This document shows, piece by piece, positions 28,339-37,962 of a stretch of 64,000 nucleotides of DNA. Numbering within the stretch: position 1 is the stretch's first letter; every line of letters starts with the position of its first letter. The position numbers and the translations under genes were made by a program. The stretch is from assembly GCF_037126175.1 (NCBI RefSeq), contig NZ_CP146986.1, positions 1,764,501 through 1,828,500 of the forward strand. The letters run 5' to 3'. The DNA is from Pseudomonas sp. RSB 5.4 (GTDB lineage: Bacteria > Pseudomonadota > Gammaproteobacteria > Pseudomonadales > Pseudomonadaceae). The notes beneath the pieces were generated by a model, which did not search any database, was not told the origin of the DNA, and saw only the letters and a program-made list of their open reading frames with translations.

Positions 28339-29367
28339 ATGCCCGACACCGCGCCAGCCGACGTACTCCCACCCGACCTGCATTACGTCGACGATACTCA
28401 ACCCGGCCTGACCCGCAAAAAACTGCGCGGCAAGTTCGTCTATTTCGATCCGGCCGGGCAGCGCATCACCGACCCCAACGAAATCAAACGGATCAATTCG
28501 CTGGCGGTGCCGCCGGCCTACACCGACGTATGGATCTGCGCCGATCCGCGCGGCCATTTGCAGGCCACTGGCCGCGATGCTCGTGGCCGCAAGCAGTATC
28601 GCTATCACCCACGCTGGCGAGAGGTGCGCGATGCAGACAAGTACTCGCGCTTGCGTGAATTCGGCCTGGCGCTGCCGAAGTTGCGCAAACAACTTGAAAC
28701 CCTGCTGGACGCGCCCGGTTTCAGTCGCGACAAGGTGATGGCCACCGTCATCACGCTGCTCGACGCCACGCTGATCCGCGTCGGCAACACCCAGTACGCG
28801 CGGGACAACCGCTCCTACGGTCTGACCACCCTGCGCAGCCGACATGTCGAGGTCAACGGCAGCGCGATTCTGTTCCAGTTTCGCGGCAAGAGCGGCATCG
28901 AACACCAGATCACCGTCAAGGATCGTCGCCTGGCGCGCATCATCAAGCGCTGCCTGGAAATCCCCGGGCAAAATCTGTTTCAGTACCTGGACGAAAACGG
29001 TGAGCGACACACCGTCAGCTCGCACGACGTCAACACCTACCTGCAAACCCTCACCGGCGCCGACTTCACCGCCAAGGATTACCGCACCTGGGCCGGCAGT
29101 GCGCTGGCCCTGGCGGTATTGCGCGAACTGCAATGGGAGTCCGAAGCCGAGGCGAAACGGCATGTGGTGGAGATGGTCAAGAGCGTGTCCAAACAGCTGG
29201 GCAACACCCCGGCGGTGTGCCGCAAGTGCTACATCCATCCGGCCGTGGTCGAGCGTTTCCTGCTCGGTGCGCTGGCCGAGTTACCACGCCCAAGAGTCCG
29301 CAAGGGCTTGCGCTCCGAGGAAGTGGCGCTGGCGATGTTTCTTGAGCAAATGATGGATGCGCCTTGA
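28339..29367 (+). CDS. DNA topoisomerase IB
   Basis: A 342-residue poxvirus-type topoisomerase IB that relaxes supercoils by nicking and religating one strand. The catalytic pieces are visible: RSYGLTTLRSRHV with the first Arg, FRGKSG with the catalytic Lys, the KDYRTWAGS segment with the second Arg, and the nucleophile Tyr298 in CRKCYIHPAVV. Length and lack of extra domains match bacterial TopIB of pseudomonads. It starts 69 bases after modC but is not obviously part of that operon. Confidence 0.9.
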   Translation: MPDTAPADVLPPDLHYVDDTQPGLTRKKLRGKFVYFDPAGQRITDPNEIKRINSLAVPPAYTDVWICADPRGHLQATGRDARGRKQYRYHPRWREVRDADKYSRLREFGLALPKLRKQLETLLDAPGFSRDKVMATVITLLDATLIRVGNTQYARDNRSYGLTTLRSRHVEVNGSAILFQFRGKSGIEHQITVKDRRLARIIKRCLEIPGQNLFQYLDENGERHTVSSHDVNTYLQTLTGADFTAKDYRTWAGSALALAVLRELQWESEAEAKRHVVEMVKSVSKQLGNTPAVCRKCYIHPAVVERFLLGALAELPRPRVRKGLRSEEVALAMFLEQMMDAP

Positions 29368-29513
29368 TCTGCGCTGGATGGGTGGTCTAGGCTAACCACC
29401 TTTCCCCCTTCAGGACGACCGCAGAAAGTGAACAATCAAGCCTTCTGAAAATGTAATCGCGATAAGCGCTGAATAGCGCCTGTCAGTGTTCACGACATTT
29501 TTCGGAGGTGCCG

Positions 29514-31139
29514 ATGACTCACGTCTCGCGTACGCCTGCCCTCGTCTCCTTGAATCAAACGACTTTTCAGTTCGCTAATGGCGAGAAGATTTTCAACGAG
29601 CTGAATCTGCAATTCGATCACACCCACACCGCAATCGTCGGGCGCAACGGCGTCGGTAAAAGCGTGCTGGCCAAGCTGATTGCCGGACACTTGCAACCGA
29701 CTGCCGGCAGCGTGACTTGCTCGGTTCCCCTGGCCTATATGGCGCAAACATTCACCGCCGACGCGGGACAGACCGTGGCCGACGCCACGGGCACCGCTAC
29801 CGCGCTTCGCGCATTGCAACGGTTGCAGTGCGGCGAGGCGTCGCCGGAAGATTTCGACATCCTCGGCGAACGCTGGGATCTGCCCGAACGCCTGCGCCAA
29901 TGGCTGGATGACGCCGGTCTGCCGGACGTCGCCCCCACGGATTTGACCCAACCGCTGAGCGGCGGCCAGCAAGCGCGATTGGCGTTGATCGGGGCATTTC
30001 TGAATCCGCCGCGCCTGTTGGTGCTGGATGAGCCGACCAACCATCTCGACGGCCCCGGCCGCGACTGGCTGATGAACAGGCTGGAGCACTGGCGCGGCGG
30101 ATTGATCGTCATCAGCCACGATCGCCAATTGCTTGAGCGCATGCAGCGTATCGTCGAGCTGACGCCGCGGGGTGCCACGGTGTACGGCGGCAATTTTTCC
30201 ACTTACCAGCAGCAACGACAGATCCATCAGGCGGCGGCGCAAGCGACGCTGGATCAAAGCAGAACCGAGCGCCGGCGCGAGCAGCAGCGCTTGCAAAACG
30301 AACACGACACCATCCAGCGCCATGCTGCCCGCTCACTGCGCAACGCCAGAACCGCCAATGTCTCGGGTTTCGAGCGCGCAGGCCTCAAAGGTGCCGCGAG
30401 GCAGATCATGGGCCAGGTGCGACATGGTCATCAGCAGCGCAAATCGGAGCTCGACGCGCAGGTGCGTGATGCCTACGCCAACGTGCTCCCGGACGATGTG
30501 GTGCTGATGAACCTGCCCGGCAGTTCAGTGCCTGCCGCGCGTAGGGTCTGTACGCTGATTGATGCGTGTGTGCCATGGCTACCGACGCAACCGTTCAATC
30601 TCACGCTGAGTGGTCCTGTGCGCGTCGCCGTCAATGGTCCGAACGGCTGCGGCAAATCGACGTTGCTCAGGTTGCTCGCGGGCCAACTGCATCCCGCCAG
30701 CGGCGAATGCATCACCCATATTCCCGTGGCTTATCTGGACCAGCATCTGAAGTTGCTGGACGACGGTCTCAGCGTCATCGAGCAACTGCTCGCGCTGCAG
30801 AGCCCGTTGAGTGAAAGCGCACTGCGCAGCCACTTGGCTCATCTGCAACTGGACGCGCAACGGGTGACCCGACCGAGCGTTTCACTGAGCGGTGGAGAAC
30901 GCCTGAAAGCCGCACTGGCGGTGGCCTTGTGGGGCAAGACGCCCGCGCAACTGTTGTTGCTCGACGAGCCGAGCAATCATCTGGATCTGGCGTCGGTGCA
31001 AGCTTTCGAACAGGCATTGCAGACGTTTCCCGGTGCAATTGTCGCGGTTTCCCACGATCCTGACTTTCTGCAAGCCTTGAAACCGACGCATCGCCTGGAT
31101 GGGTACCGCGAGGGATGGCGGCTGCAACCGACGAACTGA
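29514..31139 (+). CDS. ABC-F family ATPase
   Basis: A 541-residue soluble protein with two ABC domains and no membrane part. The first has Walker A GRNGVGKS and signature LSGGQQARLAL; the second has GPNGCGKST and LSGGERLKAALA. A charged linker (about 225-300, rich in Arg/Gln/Glu) joins them. ABC-F proteins act on ribosomes, some giving antibiotic protection, others assisting translation. I cannot place it in a resistance subgroup. GGAGGT five bases upstream fixes the ATG at 29514; a GTG at 29508 lies inside that binding site. Confidence 0.88.
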   Translation: MTHVSRTPALVSLNQTTFQFANGEKIFNELNLQFDHTHTAIVGRNGVGKSVLAKLIAGHLQPTAGSVTCSVPLAYMAQTFTADAGQTVADATGTATALRALQRLQCGEASPEDFDILGERWDLPERLRQWLDDAGLPDVAPTDLTQPLSGGQQARLALIGAFLNPPRLLVLDEPTNHLDGPGRDWLMNRLEHWRGGLIVISHDRQLLERMQRIVELTPRGATVYGGNFSTYQQQRQIHQAAAQATLDQSRTERRREQQRLQNEHDTIQRHAARSLRNARTANVSGFERAGLKGAARQIMGQVRHGHQQRKSELDAQVRDAYANVLPDDVVLMNLPGSSVPAARRVCTLIDACVPWLPTQPFNLTLSGPVRVAVNGPNGCGKSTLLRLLAGQLHPASGECITHIPVAYLDQHLKLLDDGLSVIEQLLALQSPLSESALRSHLAHLQLDAQRVTRPSVSLSGGERLKAALAVALWGKTPAQLLLLDEPSNHLDLASVQAFEQALQTFPGAIVAVSHDPDFLQALKPTHRLDGYREGWRLQPTN

Positions 31140-31209
31140 CTGTCTATTTTTTGCACGATCGGCCACGGCTTCTATAGTTGATCTGACACCCATTTGCTGT
31201 GGTGACGCC

Positions 31210-31440
31210 ATGGAAGACATATTTGTCGTGAAGCGCTGCAACAAGATCATCATTCACGGCCGGCGCGCCGGGGAAAGCCAGCATGAACCCGCCGAGGCCA
31301 GCAGCTGGTTTCGGATCAACGATACCCGCACCGGCGGCTTCATCGGTGATGGCTACGACCTTGAGGAAGAGGCCCGACACGAATGCCGACGGCTCAATGC
31401 GGCCAGCTCGCCAATGCTGGCGCGCCAAACAGCCGGCTGA
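31210..31440 (+). CDS. small hypothetical protein
   Basis: A 76-residue cytoplasmic protein (MEDIFVVKRCNKIIIHGRRAGE...). The upstream in-frame start at 31099 would overlap the ABC-F gene end, so the ATG at 31210 is chosen. WFRINDTRTGGFIGDGYDLEEEARHECRRLNAA suggests a beta-hairpin plus helix. No family recognised. Confidence 0.6.
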   Translation: MEDIFVVKRCNKIIIHGRRAGESQHEPAEASSWFRINDTRTGGFIGDGYDLEEEARHECRRLNAASSPMLARQTAG

Positions 31441-31562
31441 TGCAATTGACAGGCGGGGTCTATACTCAAGGCAGCTGACGGACCAGCGCCCCAACGGCAG
31501 ACAGCTCGCAACCCGCGAGCTTTTTGCTGCCTCTCAACGGTTTGTCTGAACGGAGGTGTTCC

Positions 31563-31793
31563 ATGTCCGAAAAAGAGTCCATCACCACCCTCCTCACCCT
31601 GCTCGACTCCCGTCAGGCGCGCCTTGCCGCGGCCTGCAAGGAAATCGCCGACTGGGTCGATCATCAAGGCGGGCACCCGACCGCCCTGCGCATCCGTGAT
31701 CGCCTTAACGACATCGAAAAAGACACGCCGCTGATCCGCCGCACTCTGTCTTCGCTAGAACCCGTCGAACGGCCGTTGCCTCGCTTCAGATGA
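31563..31793 (+). CDS. small helical hypothetical protein
   Basis: A 76-residue, largely helical, charged protein (MSEKESITTLLTLLDSRQARLAAACKEIADWVDHQGG...). GGAGGT six bases before the ATG is a near-perfect ribosome binding site, supporting translation. No known domain; no signal peptide. Confidence 0.65.
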   Translation: MSEKESITTLLTLLDSRQARLAAACKEIADWVDHQGGHPTALRIRDRLNDIEKDTPLIRRTLSSLEPVERPLPRFR

Positions 31794-31810
31794 TTGCACA
31801 GCGATAAACG

Positions 31811-31898
31811 ACAGTCTCCTGGCCTACCACTTGGCCGATACAGCGAACCCCAGCTGCCGTGAGGGGTCATAACCTGTACACGTCACCCAGGAGACTGT
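31811..31898 (+). promoter_or_regulatory. inverted repeat that sequesters the ribosome binding site of the next gene
   Basis: ACAGTCTCCTGG (31811-31822) is perfectly complementary to CCAGGAGACTGT (31887-31898). The right arm contains the whole AGGAGA ribosome binding site of the gene that starts at 31901. If the RNA folds this way, translation is blocked unless the stem is opened by heat, protein or another RNA. Confidence 0.55.
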
Positions 31899-31900
31899 TC

Positions 31901-32185
31901 ATGGTTATCCATTTCAAAACAGACGGACATCTGGCTTGTGGTCACAAGGGCAACAACCTTGCCTCGAGCCTGGAACTCAATCGCGTCAAATGCCGCAGCT
32001 GCCGCAACACCGATGCCTACAAGGAAGCGCGCAAAACCCAGCGCAATGCGGCACGGCGCGCGGCTCGCCACACCAAGGCTGACCACGGCGCGTCGAACTG
32101 GCGTACGGAGTGGATCGAACGACTGACCGCGCTGGCTGGGCCGCAGCGCCTGCCACGGGGCTTTTTCGGGCAAGCGTTTGTATAA
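31901..32185 (+). CDS. small basic protein with paired cysteines
   Basis: A 94-residue protein starting MVIHFKTDGHLACGHKG, with CGH and VKCRSCR that could form a small zinc site (Cys13, His15, Cys33, Cys36), followed by an Arg/Lys/Ala-rich helix (KEARKTQRNAARRAARHTK) suited to nucleic-acid binding. Function unknown. Its AGGAGA binding site lies inside a long inverted repeat, and an intrinsic terminator follows at 32255. Confidence 0.65.
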   Translation: MVIHFKTDGHLACGHKGNNLASSLELNRVKCRSCRNTDAYKEARKTQRNAARRAARHTKADHGASNWRTEWIERLTALAGPQRLPRGFFGQAFV

Positions 32186-32254
32186 CCGCTTGATGTGGTG
32201 TCTTTAGTACATCACTCGATGTGAACTGCCCGAATTCAGCTCGAACCCATAAAT

Positions 32255-32281
32255 GCCCTGGCCTTATCGTCAGGGCTTTTT
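32255..32281 (+). terminator. intrinsic terminator
   Basis: GCCCTG (32255-32260) pairs with CAGGGC (32271-32276) around a ten-base loop and is followed by TTTTT; 69 bases after the stop of the small basic protein gene. Confidence 0.6.
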
Positions 32282-32391
32282 GTTGAAAACACCGGATCGA
32301 GCAGCCCGTAATCCTGAATCAGGCTTGCAAATAGCCAACACGCCCGCATAACCAGAACCGTATCTACAGTCACCGAGAGGCAAAAAAGATC

Positions 32392-32898
32392 ATGACCGGA
32401 CAAACCGAAACCGCGATTCTCGCCGGCGGCTGCTTCTGGGGCATGCAGGACCTGCTGCGGCGTTATCCTGGCGTGCTGAAAACCCGCGTCGGATACACCG
32501 GCGGCGAGGTGCCGAATGCCACCTACCGCAACCACGGCAACCACGCCGAGGCCATCGAAATCATCTTCGACCCTGCCCTGATCAGCTACCGGCAGATCCT
32601 CGAGTTCTTCTTCCAGATCCACGACCCCAGCACGCCCAACCGCCAAGGCAACGATCTCGGTCCCAGCTATCGTTCGGCGATTTATTACCTCAGCGACGAG
32701 CAACGCGACATCGCCGAGGACACCGCCGCCGACGTCGACGCTTCTGGTCTTTGGCCGGGCCGAGTGGTCACCGAAATCGAACCTGCCGGACCGTTCTGGG
32801 AAGCGGAACCGGAGCATCAGGACTACCTGGAGCGGATACCGAATGGCTACACCTGCCACTTCATCCGCCCGAACTGGAAACTGCCCAAGCGCGGCTGA
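32392..32898 (+). CDS. msrA: peptide methionine sulfoxide reductase A
   Basis: A 168-residue enzyme with the GGCFWGMQ active site (Cys14) that reduces methionine-S-sulfoxide in proteins. [17 protein letters not shown] and [12 protein letters not shown] are the usual MsrA substrate-site segments. No C-terminal resolving cysteines of the long class are visible except Cys near position 158 (YTCHF), so this is the short form. AGAGGC precedes the start. Confidence 0.92.
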   Translation: MTGQTETAILAGGCFWGMQDLLRRYPGVLKTRVGYTGGEVPNATYRNHGNHAEAIEIIFDPALISYRQILEFFFQIHDPSTPNRQGNDLGPSYRSAIYYLSDEQRDIAEDTAADVDASGLWPGRVVTEIEPAGPFWEAEPEHQDYLERIPNGYTCHFIRPNWKLPKRG

Positions 32899-33176
32899 CA
32901 AGACACCTGCTTAATCATTCCACGCACGGCGTTGGCCTTAACCAAGGCCGGCGCCGAACATCGCCGGTTTACCGCGTTACGAAACCTTACTGTATTGAAA
33001 AAAGACCGATGGATGATTGCGCGACGAATGTTTGCGCACCTCCAGAATCGATCATTTTGGCGAGTCCTTCCTTAGCACAGTTCAAGCATCCGAGGATGAA
33101 CATACGTTCATCGCAAGCATGGCTCAATGCGTCTAGCCTGCGGGTTCCAACATAGTGCCTACAGGAGTACCCCACC

Positions 33177-33338
33177 ATGTTCTCGCACGAAAGCCTCCCG
33201 CTGATCGCCATTTTCATCATCATGCTGCTGTGCGTGCTTGCAGCGTTTTTACACCCGGTTCACGCTTTCTTCAGCTGGGTTCGCCGGCGTAGGGAAAGAG
33301 CGTCTGCCCGGACTCAGGAAGAAGTAAATTCGCGCTGA
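33177..33338 (+). CDS. small single-span membrane protein
   Basis: A 53-residue protein beginning MFSHESLPLIAIFIIMLLCVL: one hydrophobic helix (about residues 8-25) followed by a strongly basic WVRRRRERASAR tail that would stay in the cytoplasm. AGGAG lies nine bases upstream and an intrinsic terminator follows 16 bases after the stop, which together support a real small gene. Function unknown. Confidence 0.6.
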   Translation: MFSHESLPLIAIFIIMLLCVLAAFLHPVHAFFSWVRRRRERASARTQEEVNSR

Positions 33339-33354
33339 GTGATTCCTCTGACAG

Positions 33355-33377
33355 GCCCGGATACGTCCGGGCTTTTT
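33355..33377 (+). terminator. intrinsic terminator
   Basis: GCCCGGA (33355-33361) pairs with TCCGGGC (33366-33372) around a TACG loop and is followed by TTTTT. It ends the small membrane protein gene. Confidence 0.85.
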
Positions 33378-33680
33378 GCTTCCTGCCAATCAGCACAATA
33401 TTTTTCAAGAGGGTGAAGCGGCCTTGCTCACGTAACCACCTCGACCTGGTTAAGTACCCTCCCATCCACCTGCTGGAGAATCTCTTCAGCAGTCGAGTCC
33501 GCAACGGGCATGATCAATGCTGGTCTCGACATCGTCGAAATGTAGCCCCAGCAGACGCATTGCAACATCCTGGACGCGAAGCATCGTGTCGCGCTCTATT
33601 GACACCCTGCCAATTGGTTGATGGCCAAACAGCGATCATAGCTGGCAACCTCTCATTTTTAATGATTGATCGAATAGGCT
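33378..33680. other. gene-poor stretch
   Basis: No gene is supported here. Short frames on the minus strand (for example one reading EEILQQVDGRVLNQVEVVT) look weakly protein-like, which may indicate decayed coding DNA, but they are interrupted and lack a start. Confidence 0.3.
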
Positions 33681-33899
33681 ATGCCCACTGAAGCAATTAC
33701 CGTCATGGCAATGGCACGCTCAAACTTCGGGTATCTCAGCGAAGCCCGAGATGAAATTCAGCTTCTTGCGCTGAAGAGCAGTTCGATCAGCTTTAACCAG
33801 GCACTACAAATATCCGGAATGATCACTCACGACGAATTGACATGTCTTACAGAAGAACTGGAGACCGTCTGCCTGGCTTGGTACAGCCTGCGCATTTAG
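33681..33899 (+). CDS. possible small hypothetical protein
   Basis: A 72-residue frame (MPTEAITVMAMARSNFGYLSEARDEIQLL...) in the gene-poor accessory stretch. It has three methionines near the start (33681, 33705, 33711) and only a weak ATAGG upstream. The sequence is compatible with a helical protein, with no recognised domain. Codon use is less GC-rich than in neighbouring core genes. It may not be expressed. Confidence 0.4.
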   Translation: MPTEAITVMAMARSNFGYLSEARDEIQLLALKSSSISFNQALQISGMITHDELTCLTEELETVCLAWYSLRI

Positions 33900-33996
33900 T
33901 CCCCGGCGCAGTCCGAATCTTCCACCTGCCCCTGTCAGATGAATGAAAACCCGGCTCAGTAGCAGGCATACCGCACTTCACTTAAGGAGGAGCATC

Positions 33997-34773
33997 ATGA
34001 ACGATGATTTGAAGCAGTCAGGCTCGACTACTACCACACAGACCACCACCTCGCTGCATCAGGTGAAAACCGGAAGAGCCTTGGATTTCACCTGGGCGCC
34101 TAACACCAACACAACGACCACCACTGTATCGGCAGACTTTGTCGACTATCGAGTCGATACCACCCAAGGCAGCCCGACTGGAGACAGCCACTCCATTGCA
34201 CGATTTACCTATGTTCAGGGCAACGGTGGCGGTCAGATCAGCCAACTTTTTCTCGAAGAAATGCGCGCGGGAGTACGCGCCAACACCCAGATCGGGCTGA
34301 TGGTAGGGCGAAAGTGGGTTCTGGACCCCAACGGCGAAGTCTCGGGCAGCATCGGCACCTATGTGGTCGAGCAATTCGATGACATGCGCGCCAGTGTGAA
34401 TTATGTCGGCTCCTTCGCACGCGTCTTCGCCGACCCGAGGATGGTCAGCTACCACGCCGGCGGCCACGTTCACACCAATGTCTCGATCACCGGCAGCAGG
34501 CCCCTGACCATGGCGGATTCAGGTAAGTCGATTCTGGTCATTAGCGACACAGACGTCACGCTGACGATTGGTGACGATGTGATTGAGGGGTTCAAGGCGA
34601 CACTAATCCAGGCTGCCGCCGGAAAGGTCAACATTGCAGTGTCGAACAGCCACATGATCTACAGCAACGCCGGAACCCGCACCCGCACGCTCGCCCCTCT
34701 AGACGAGTTGGAAGTCAGTACCTTCCCATTCGGGCCGGTGTACTTGGCCTTCCGTGTCAAACCCACAGCCTGA
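33997..34773 (+). CDS. hypothetical protein with Thr-rich N-terminus
   Basis: A 258-residue protein with a Thr/Ser-rich start (SGSTTTTQTTTS and NTNTTTTTVS), no signal peptide and a beta-rich remainder. The part from about 165 (HVHTNVSITGSRPLTMADSGKSILVISDTDVTLTIGDD) resembles beta-structured modules often seen at the ends of phage or surface proteins, but no family is recognised. AAGGAGG six bases before the ATG at 33997 is an excellent ribosome binding site and sets the start against 33943. It lies on the 3' side of tRNA-Leu, a typical site for acquired genes. Confidence 0.7.
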   Translation: MNDDLKQSGSTTTTQTTTSLHQVKTGRALDFTWAPNTNTTTTTVSADFVDYRVDTTQGSPTGDSHSIARFTYVQGNGGGQISQLFLEEMRAGVRANTQIGLMVGRKWVLDPNGEVSGSIGTYVVEQFDDMRASVNYVGSFARVFADPRMVSYHAGGHVHTNVSITGSRPLTMADSGKSILVISDTDVTLTIGDDVIEGFKATLIQAAAGKVNIAVSNSHMIYSNAGTRTRTLAPLDELEVSTFPFGPVYLAFRVKPTA

Positions 34774-34961
34774 AGAACCTCGTGCGCTGGCTGAACCCGC
34801 TCTAAATGCCATCTTGATCAAATCATGGCGTGGAAGTCTGCGCAGGAGATTTGACATGGCCTGAGGGCAAATGAGTTGAAACAGCTGAATCGCAAAGGCA
34901 AAAAGGTCATGCCCGCAAGGTAAATGGCGGATCAAATCAAAAATGGCGGACCGGAAACAAA

Positions 34962-34997
34962 CAAGGGTTTGCATCAGCTTTCGCTCGCAAACCCTTG
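34962..34997 (-). terminator. terminator of the tRNA-Leu transcript
   Basis: CAAGGGTTTGC (34962-34972) pairs over 11 bp with GCAAACCCTTG (34987-34997). On the minus strand it is followed by a T-rich stretch, directly after the tRNA-Leu 3' end. Confidence 0.75.
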
Positions 34998-35005
34998 ATT
35001 TTAGA

Positions 35006-35092
35006 TGGTGCCCGAAGCCGGAATCGAACCGGCACGCCCTTACGAGCGGGGGATTTTAAGTCCCATGCGTCTACCAGTTTCGCCATTCGGGC
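35006..35092 (-). tRNA. tRNA-Leu (TAA)
   Basis: An 87-base gene on the minus strand with a GCCCGAA acceptor arm, long variable arm, GGTTCGATTCC T-arm and encoded CCA (35006-35008). The anticodon loop reads ACTTAAAA, giving anticodon TAA. Confidence 0.95.
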
Positions 35093-35248
35093 GGTAGCGC
35101 GGTGTAGTGCTCATGTCAGTCGACCAGCACACCTGACAATGTTGAGCCTTGTGAAGCAGAGCGGGAAATATATACATCACGTCCCGGTGAAGCAAGTTCA
35201 CAGTAGCTGATTTCAAGACTAAATCTTGCAGCACACTGAAAATAAAAA

Positions 35249-35279
35249 AAGCTCCGTAAATCATGGATCTACGGAGCTT
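35249..35279 (-). terminator. terminator after tRNA-Cys
   Basis: AAGCTCCGTA (35249-35258) pairs with TACGGAGCTT (35270-35279); on the minus strand a T-run follows. It lies between tRNA-Cys and tRNA-Leu, so tRNA-Leu may need its own promoter. Confidence 0.75.
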
Positions 35280-35287
35280 GTTTATAG

Positions 35288-35361
35288 TGGAGGCCGAGGT
35301 CGGAATCGAACCGGCGTAGGCGGATTTGCAATCCGCTGCATAACCATTTTGCTACTCGGCC
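35288..35361 (-). tRNA. tRNA-Cys (GCA)
   Basis: A 74-base gene on the minus strand with a GGCCGAG acceptor arm, anticodon loop reading TTGCAAA (anticodon GCA), standard GGTTCGATTCC T-arm and encoded CCA at 35288-35290. Confidence 0.95.
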
Positions 35362-35407
35362 TCAAACGATCGCTGTTTAGTAGCACAACAACAACCGCGT
35401 ACAAACT

Positions 35408-35483
<76 letters not shown>

Positions 35484-35543
35484 TTGGTGTGGCGCATTCT
35501 ATAGATTTCAGAAGCCCCGTCAACCCTTTGATTCAAAAAAGTT

Positions 35544-36104
35544 TTATTTCTTTTCAACGTCGGTTTTCAGATGCGGCCAAGCGGCCCGCAGGTATTGAAC
35601 CATCGACCACAATGTCAGGCCCGCCGAGATCATCAGCAAGGCATAACCCAGCAAGACCCAGAAGCTGAAGTCACGCGGATTGGCCAGCAGGATCACCAGC
35701 GCCAGCATTTGCGCCGCGGTTTTCCACTTGCCGAGATTGGACACCGCTACATGCGCGCGAGCGCCGAGTTCGGCCATCCATTCGCGCAAGGCCGATACGA
35801 CGATCTCACGGCCAATGATCACGGCAGCGGGAAGTGTCAGCCACAAGTTGCCGTGTTCCTGCACCAGAAGTACCAGCGCGACCGCCACCATCAACTTGTC
35901 GGCAACCGGATCGAGAAACGCACCGAACGGCGTGCTTTGTTCCAGGCGGCGGGCCAGGTAGCCATCCAGCCAGTCAGTTGCCGCGGCAAAAGCGAATACC
36001 GAGGCGGAGGCCATATAGCTCCACTGGTAAGGCAGGTAAAACAACAAAATGAAGATCGGTATGAGCAGGACGCGGAGAACGGTAATCAGATTAGGGATAT
36101 TCAT
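35544..36104 (-). CDS. pgsA: CDP-diacylglycerol-glycerol-3-phosphate 3-phosphatidyltransferase
   Basis: A 186-residue inner-membrane enzyme for the committed step to phosphatidylglycerol. The CDP-alcohol phosphatidyltransferase motif DGx2ARx8Gx3Dx3D is complete ([24 protein letters not shown] region, about residues 60-83), and about four hydrophobic segments are visible. The usual [12 protein letters not shown] start at 36104 is preferred over a GTG at 36110. It follows uvrC after 32 bases in the gacA-uvrC-pgsA-tRNA order conserved in pseudomonads. Confidence 0.94.
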   Translation of the reverse strand: MNIPNLITVLRVLLIPIFILLFYLPYQWSYMASASVFAFAAATDWLDGYLARRLEQSTPFGAFLDPVADKLMVAVALVLLVQEHGNLWLTLPAAVIIGREIVVSALREWMAELGARAHVAVSNLGKWKTAAQMLALVILLANPRDFSFWVLLGYALLMISAGLTLWSMVQYLRAAWPHLKTDVEKK

Positions 36105-36136
36105 CGGCACAACTGGCTACGAGGTGAGTTGGCATT

Positions 36137-37960
36137 CTACTCGCTATGCAGGTTTGCATAAATCGACTCTGCGAGCTTTTTACTGATCCCCGGTGCTTTG
36201 GCGATCTCTTCGATGCTTGCACGAGACAGCTCCTGCAATCCACCAAAATGTTTCAACAAGTCCCGACGACGAGTTGGCCCGACGCCCGCAACGCCTTCCA
36301 GCGTTGACGTGCGGCGGGTCTTGCCCCGCCGCGCACGGTGGCCGGTAATCGCGAAGCGGTGAGCTTCGTCGCGAATCTGCTGTATCAGATGCAGTGCCGG
36401 CGAATCTCCGCGCAAGGTGAACTCATGCGCTGCATCATTAAGATACAAAGTTTCGAAACCCGCCTTGCGTGTTGCGCCCTTGGCCACACCCAGCAGGATC
36501 AGATCCGGCACCGCCAATTCGTTGAGCACATCACGGGCCATCGACAACTGACCTTTGCCGCCGTCCACCAGCAGGATGTCCGGCAGCTTGCCCTCCCCGT
36601 CCTTCAGTTTGCTGAAGCGGCGAGTCAAGGCCTGATGCATGGCCGCATAGTCATCGCCCGCCGTGACGCCTTCAATGTTGTAACGACGATAGTCGGATTT
36701 GATCGCGCCTTCCGGGCCGAACACGACACAGGAAGCGACAGTAGCCTCACCACTGGAGTGACTGATGTCATAGCACTCAAGTCGCTGCGGTGGCTCATCC
36801 AGATTCAGCACTTCAGCCAGCGCATCGAAGCGTGCTGCCGTGTGTTGACGATTGGCCAGACGCGCACCCAGCGCCTGCTCGGCATTGGTGACTGCCAGCT
36901 GCTGCCAGCGAGCCCGGGTGCCACGCACCCGGTGACTGATGCTCAGTTCACGACCACGTAGCTCATGGATCGCTTCGATCAGGGCGGTGGCGTCTTCAGG
37001 AACCACGTTGACGATCAACTCGCTCGGCAGGTCGCGTTCCGGACTGCTGATGAAATATTGACCGAGGAACGCCGCCATGACTTCGGCAACCTCCTCCTCA
37101 ATACCGACCTGAGGAAAGAAGTTCTTGCTGCCCAGAACTCGTCCGCCGCGCACGCTGATCAGATGAACACAGGCGCCACCTGGATTGACGAAGGCTGCGA
37201 TGACATCGATGTCGCCCGTGCCGCCTTCCATGCTTTGTTGATCCTGGACCCGGCGCAGCAAGGCAATCTGGTCACGCAACTCGGCGGCGCGCTCGAATTC
37301 AAGATTGATCGCCGCCTCTTCCATTGCCGTGGACAGTTCATTGGTCAGCGCATGACTGCGCCCCTCGAGAAACATCACCGAATGGCGCACATCCTCGGCG
37401 TAGACCTCCGGTTCGACAAGGCCGACACAAGGCGCCTTGCAACGCTTGATCTGATATTGAAGGCACGGGCGAGTGCGATTCTTGTAGTAACTGTCTTCGC
37501 ACTGGCGGACGAAAAAGGTCTTTTGCAGTAGGCTGAGGCTTTCGCGAATGGCCCCGGCGCTCGGGTACGGGCCGAAATACTTGCCCTTGGCCTTCTTCGC
37601 ACCACGGTGGATGCTCAGGCGTGGGAACTGGCCGTCAGACAGAAACACATAAGGGTAGGACTTATCATCGCGCAACAGAATGTTGTACGGCGGCCGCCAC
37701 TCCTTGATCAGCGTCTGTTCAAGCAGCAACGCCTCGGTTTCGTTGGCGGTGATGGTGGTTTCGACCTGCGCGATACGCCCGACCAGCGCAGCGGTTTTCG
37801 GCGCCAGCCCGGTCTTGCGAAAATAGCTGGCAAGGCGCTTCTTCAGGTTCTTGGCCTTGCCTACGTACAGCAGGCGCGCCTCGCTGTCGAACATGCGATA
37901 GACGCCGGGACGCCCACTGACAGTCGCCAGAAAGGCGCCGGGATCAAATGCTTCAGTCAT
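36137..37960 (-). CDS. uvrC: excinuclease ABC subunit C
   Basis: The 607-residue nucleotide excision repair endonuclease makes the cuts on both sides of a UvrAB-marked lesion. An N-terminal GIY-YIG domain (GVYRMF...[13 protein letters not shown], about 18-45) makes the 3' cut, a UVR domain for UvrB contact lies near 200-235, the RNase H-like 5' nuclease domain follows ([17 protein letters not shown] near 395), and a helix-hairpin-helix pair ends the protein. It begins two bases after gacA ends. Confidence 0.95.
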   Translation of the reverse strand: MTEAFDPGAFLATVSGRPGVYRMFDSEARLLYVGKAKNLKKRLASYFRKTGLAPKTAALVGRIAQVETTITANETEALLLEQTLIKEWRPPYNILLRDDKSYPYVFLSDGQFPRLSIHRGAKKAKGKYFGPYPSAGAIRESLSLLQKTFFVRQCEDSYYKNRTRPCLQYQIKRCKAPCVGLVEPEVYAEDVRHSVMFLEGRSHALTNELSTAMEEAAINLEFERAAELRDQIALLRRVQDQQSMEGGTGDIDVIAAFVNPGGACVHLISVRGGRVLGSKNFFPQVGIEEEVAEVMAAFLGQYFISSPERDLPSELIVNVVPEDATALIEAIHELRGRELSISHRVRGTRARWQQLAVTNAEQALGARLANRQHTAARFDALAEVLNLDEPPQRLECYDISHSSGEATVASCVVFGPEGAIKSDYRRYNIEGVTAGDDYAAMHQALTRRFSKLKDGEGKLPDILLVDGGKGQLSMARDVLNELAVPDLILLGVAKGATRKAGFETLYLNDAAHEFTLRGDSPALHLIQQIRDEAHRFAITGHRARRGKTRRTSTLEGVAGVGPTRRRDLLKHFGGLQELSRASIEEIAKAPGISKKLAESIYANLHSE

Positions 37961-37962
37961 GA

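Noticed and set aside
33271..33504. Minus-strand frame of 77 residues in the gene-poor region
   Set aside because: It overlaps the terminator and the end of the small membrane protein gene, has no ribosome binding site and no recognisable sequence.
34774..35005. A duplicated tRNA-Leu 3' end (attachment site) marking an island
   Set aside because: I found no second copy of the tRNA 3' sequence in the accessory stretch, so an island boundary is not shown.
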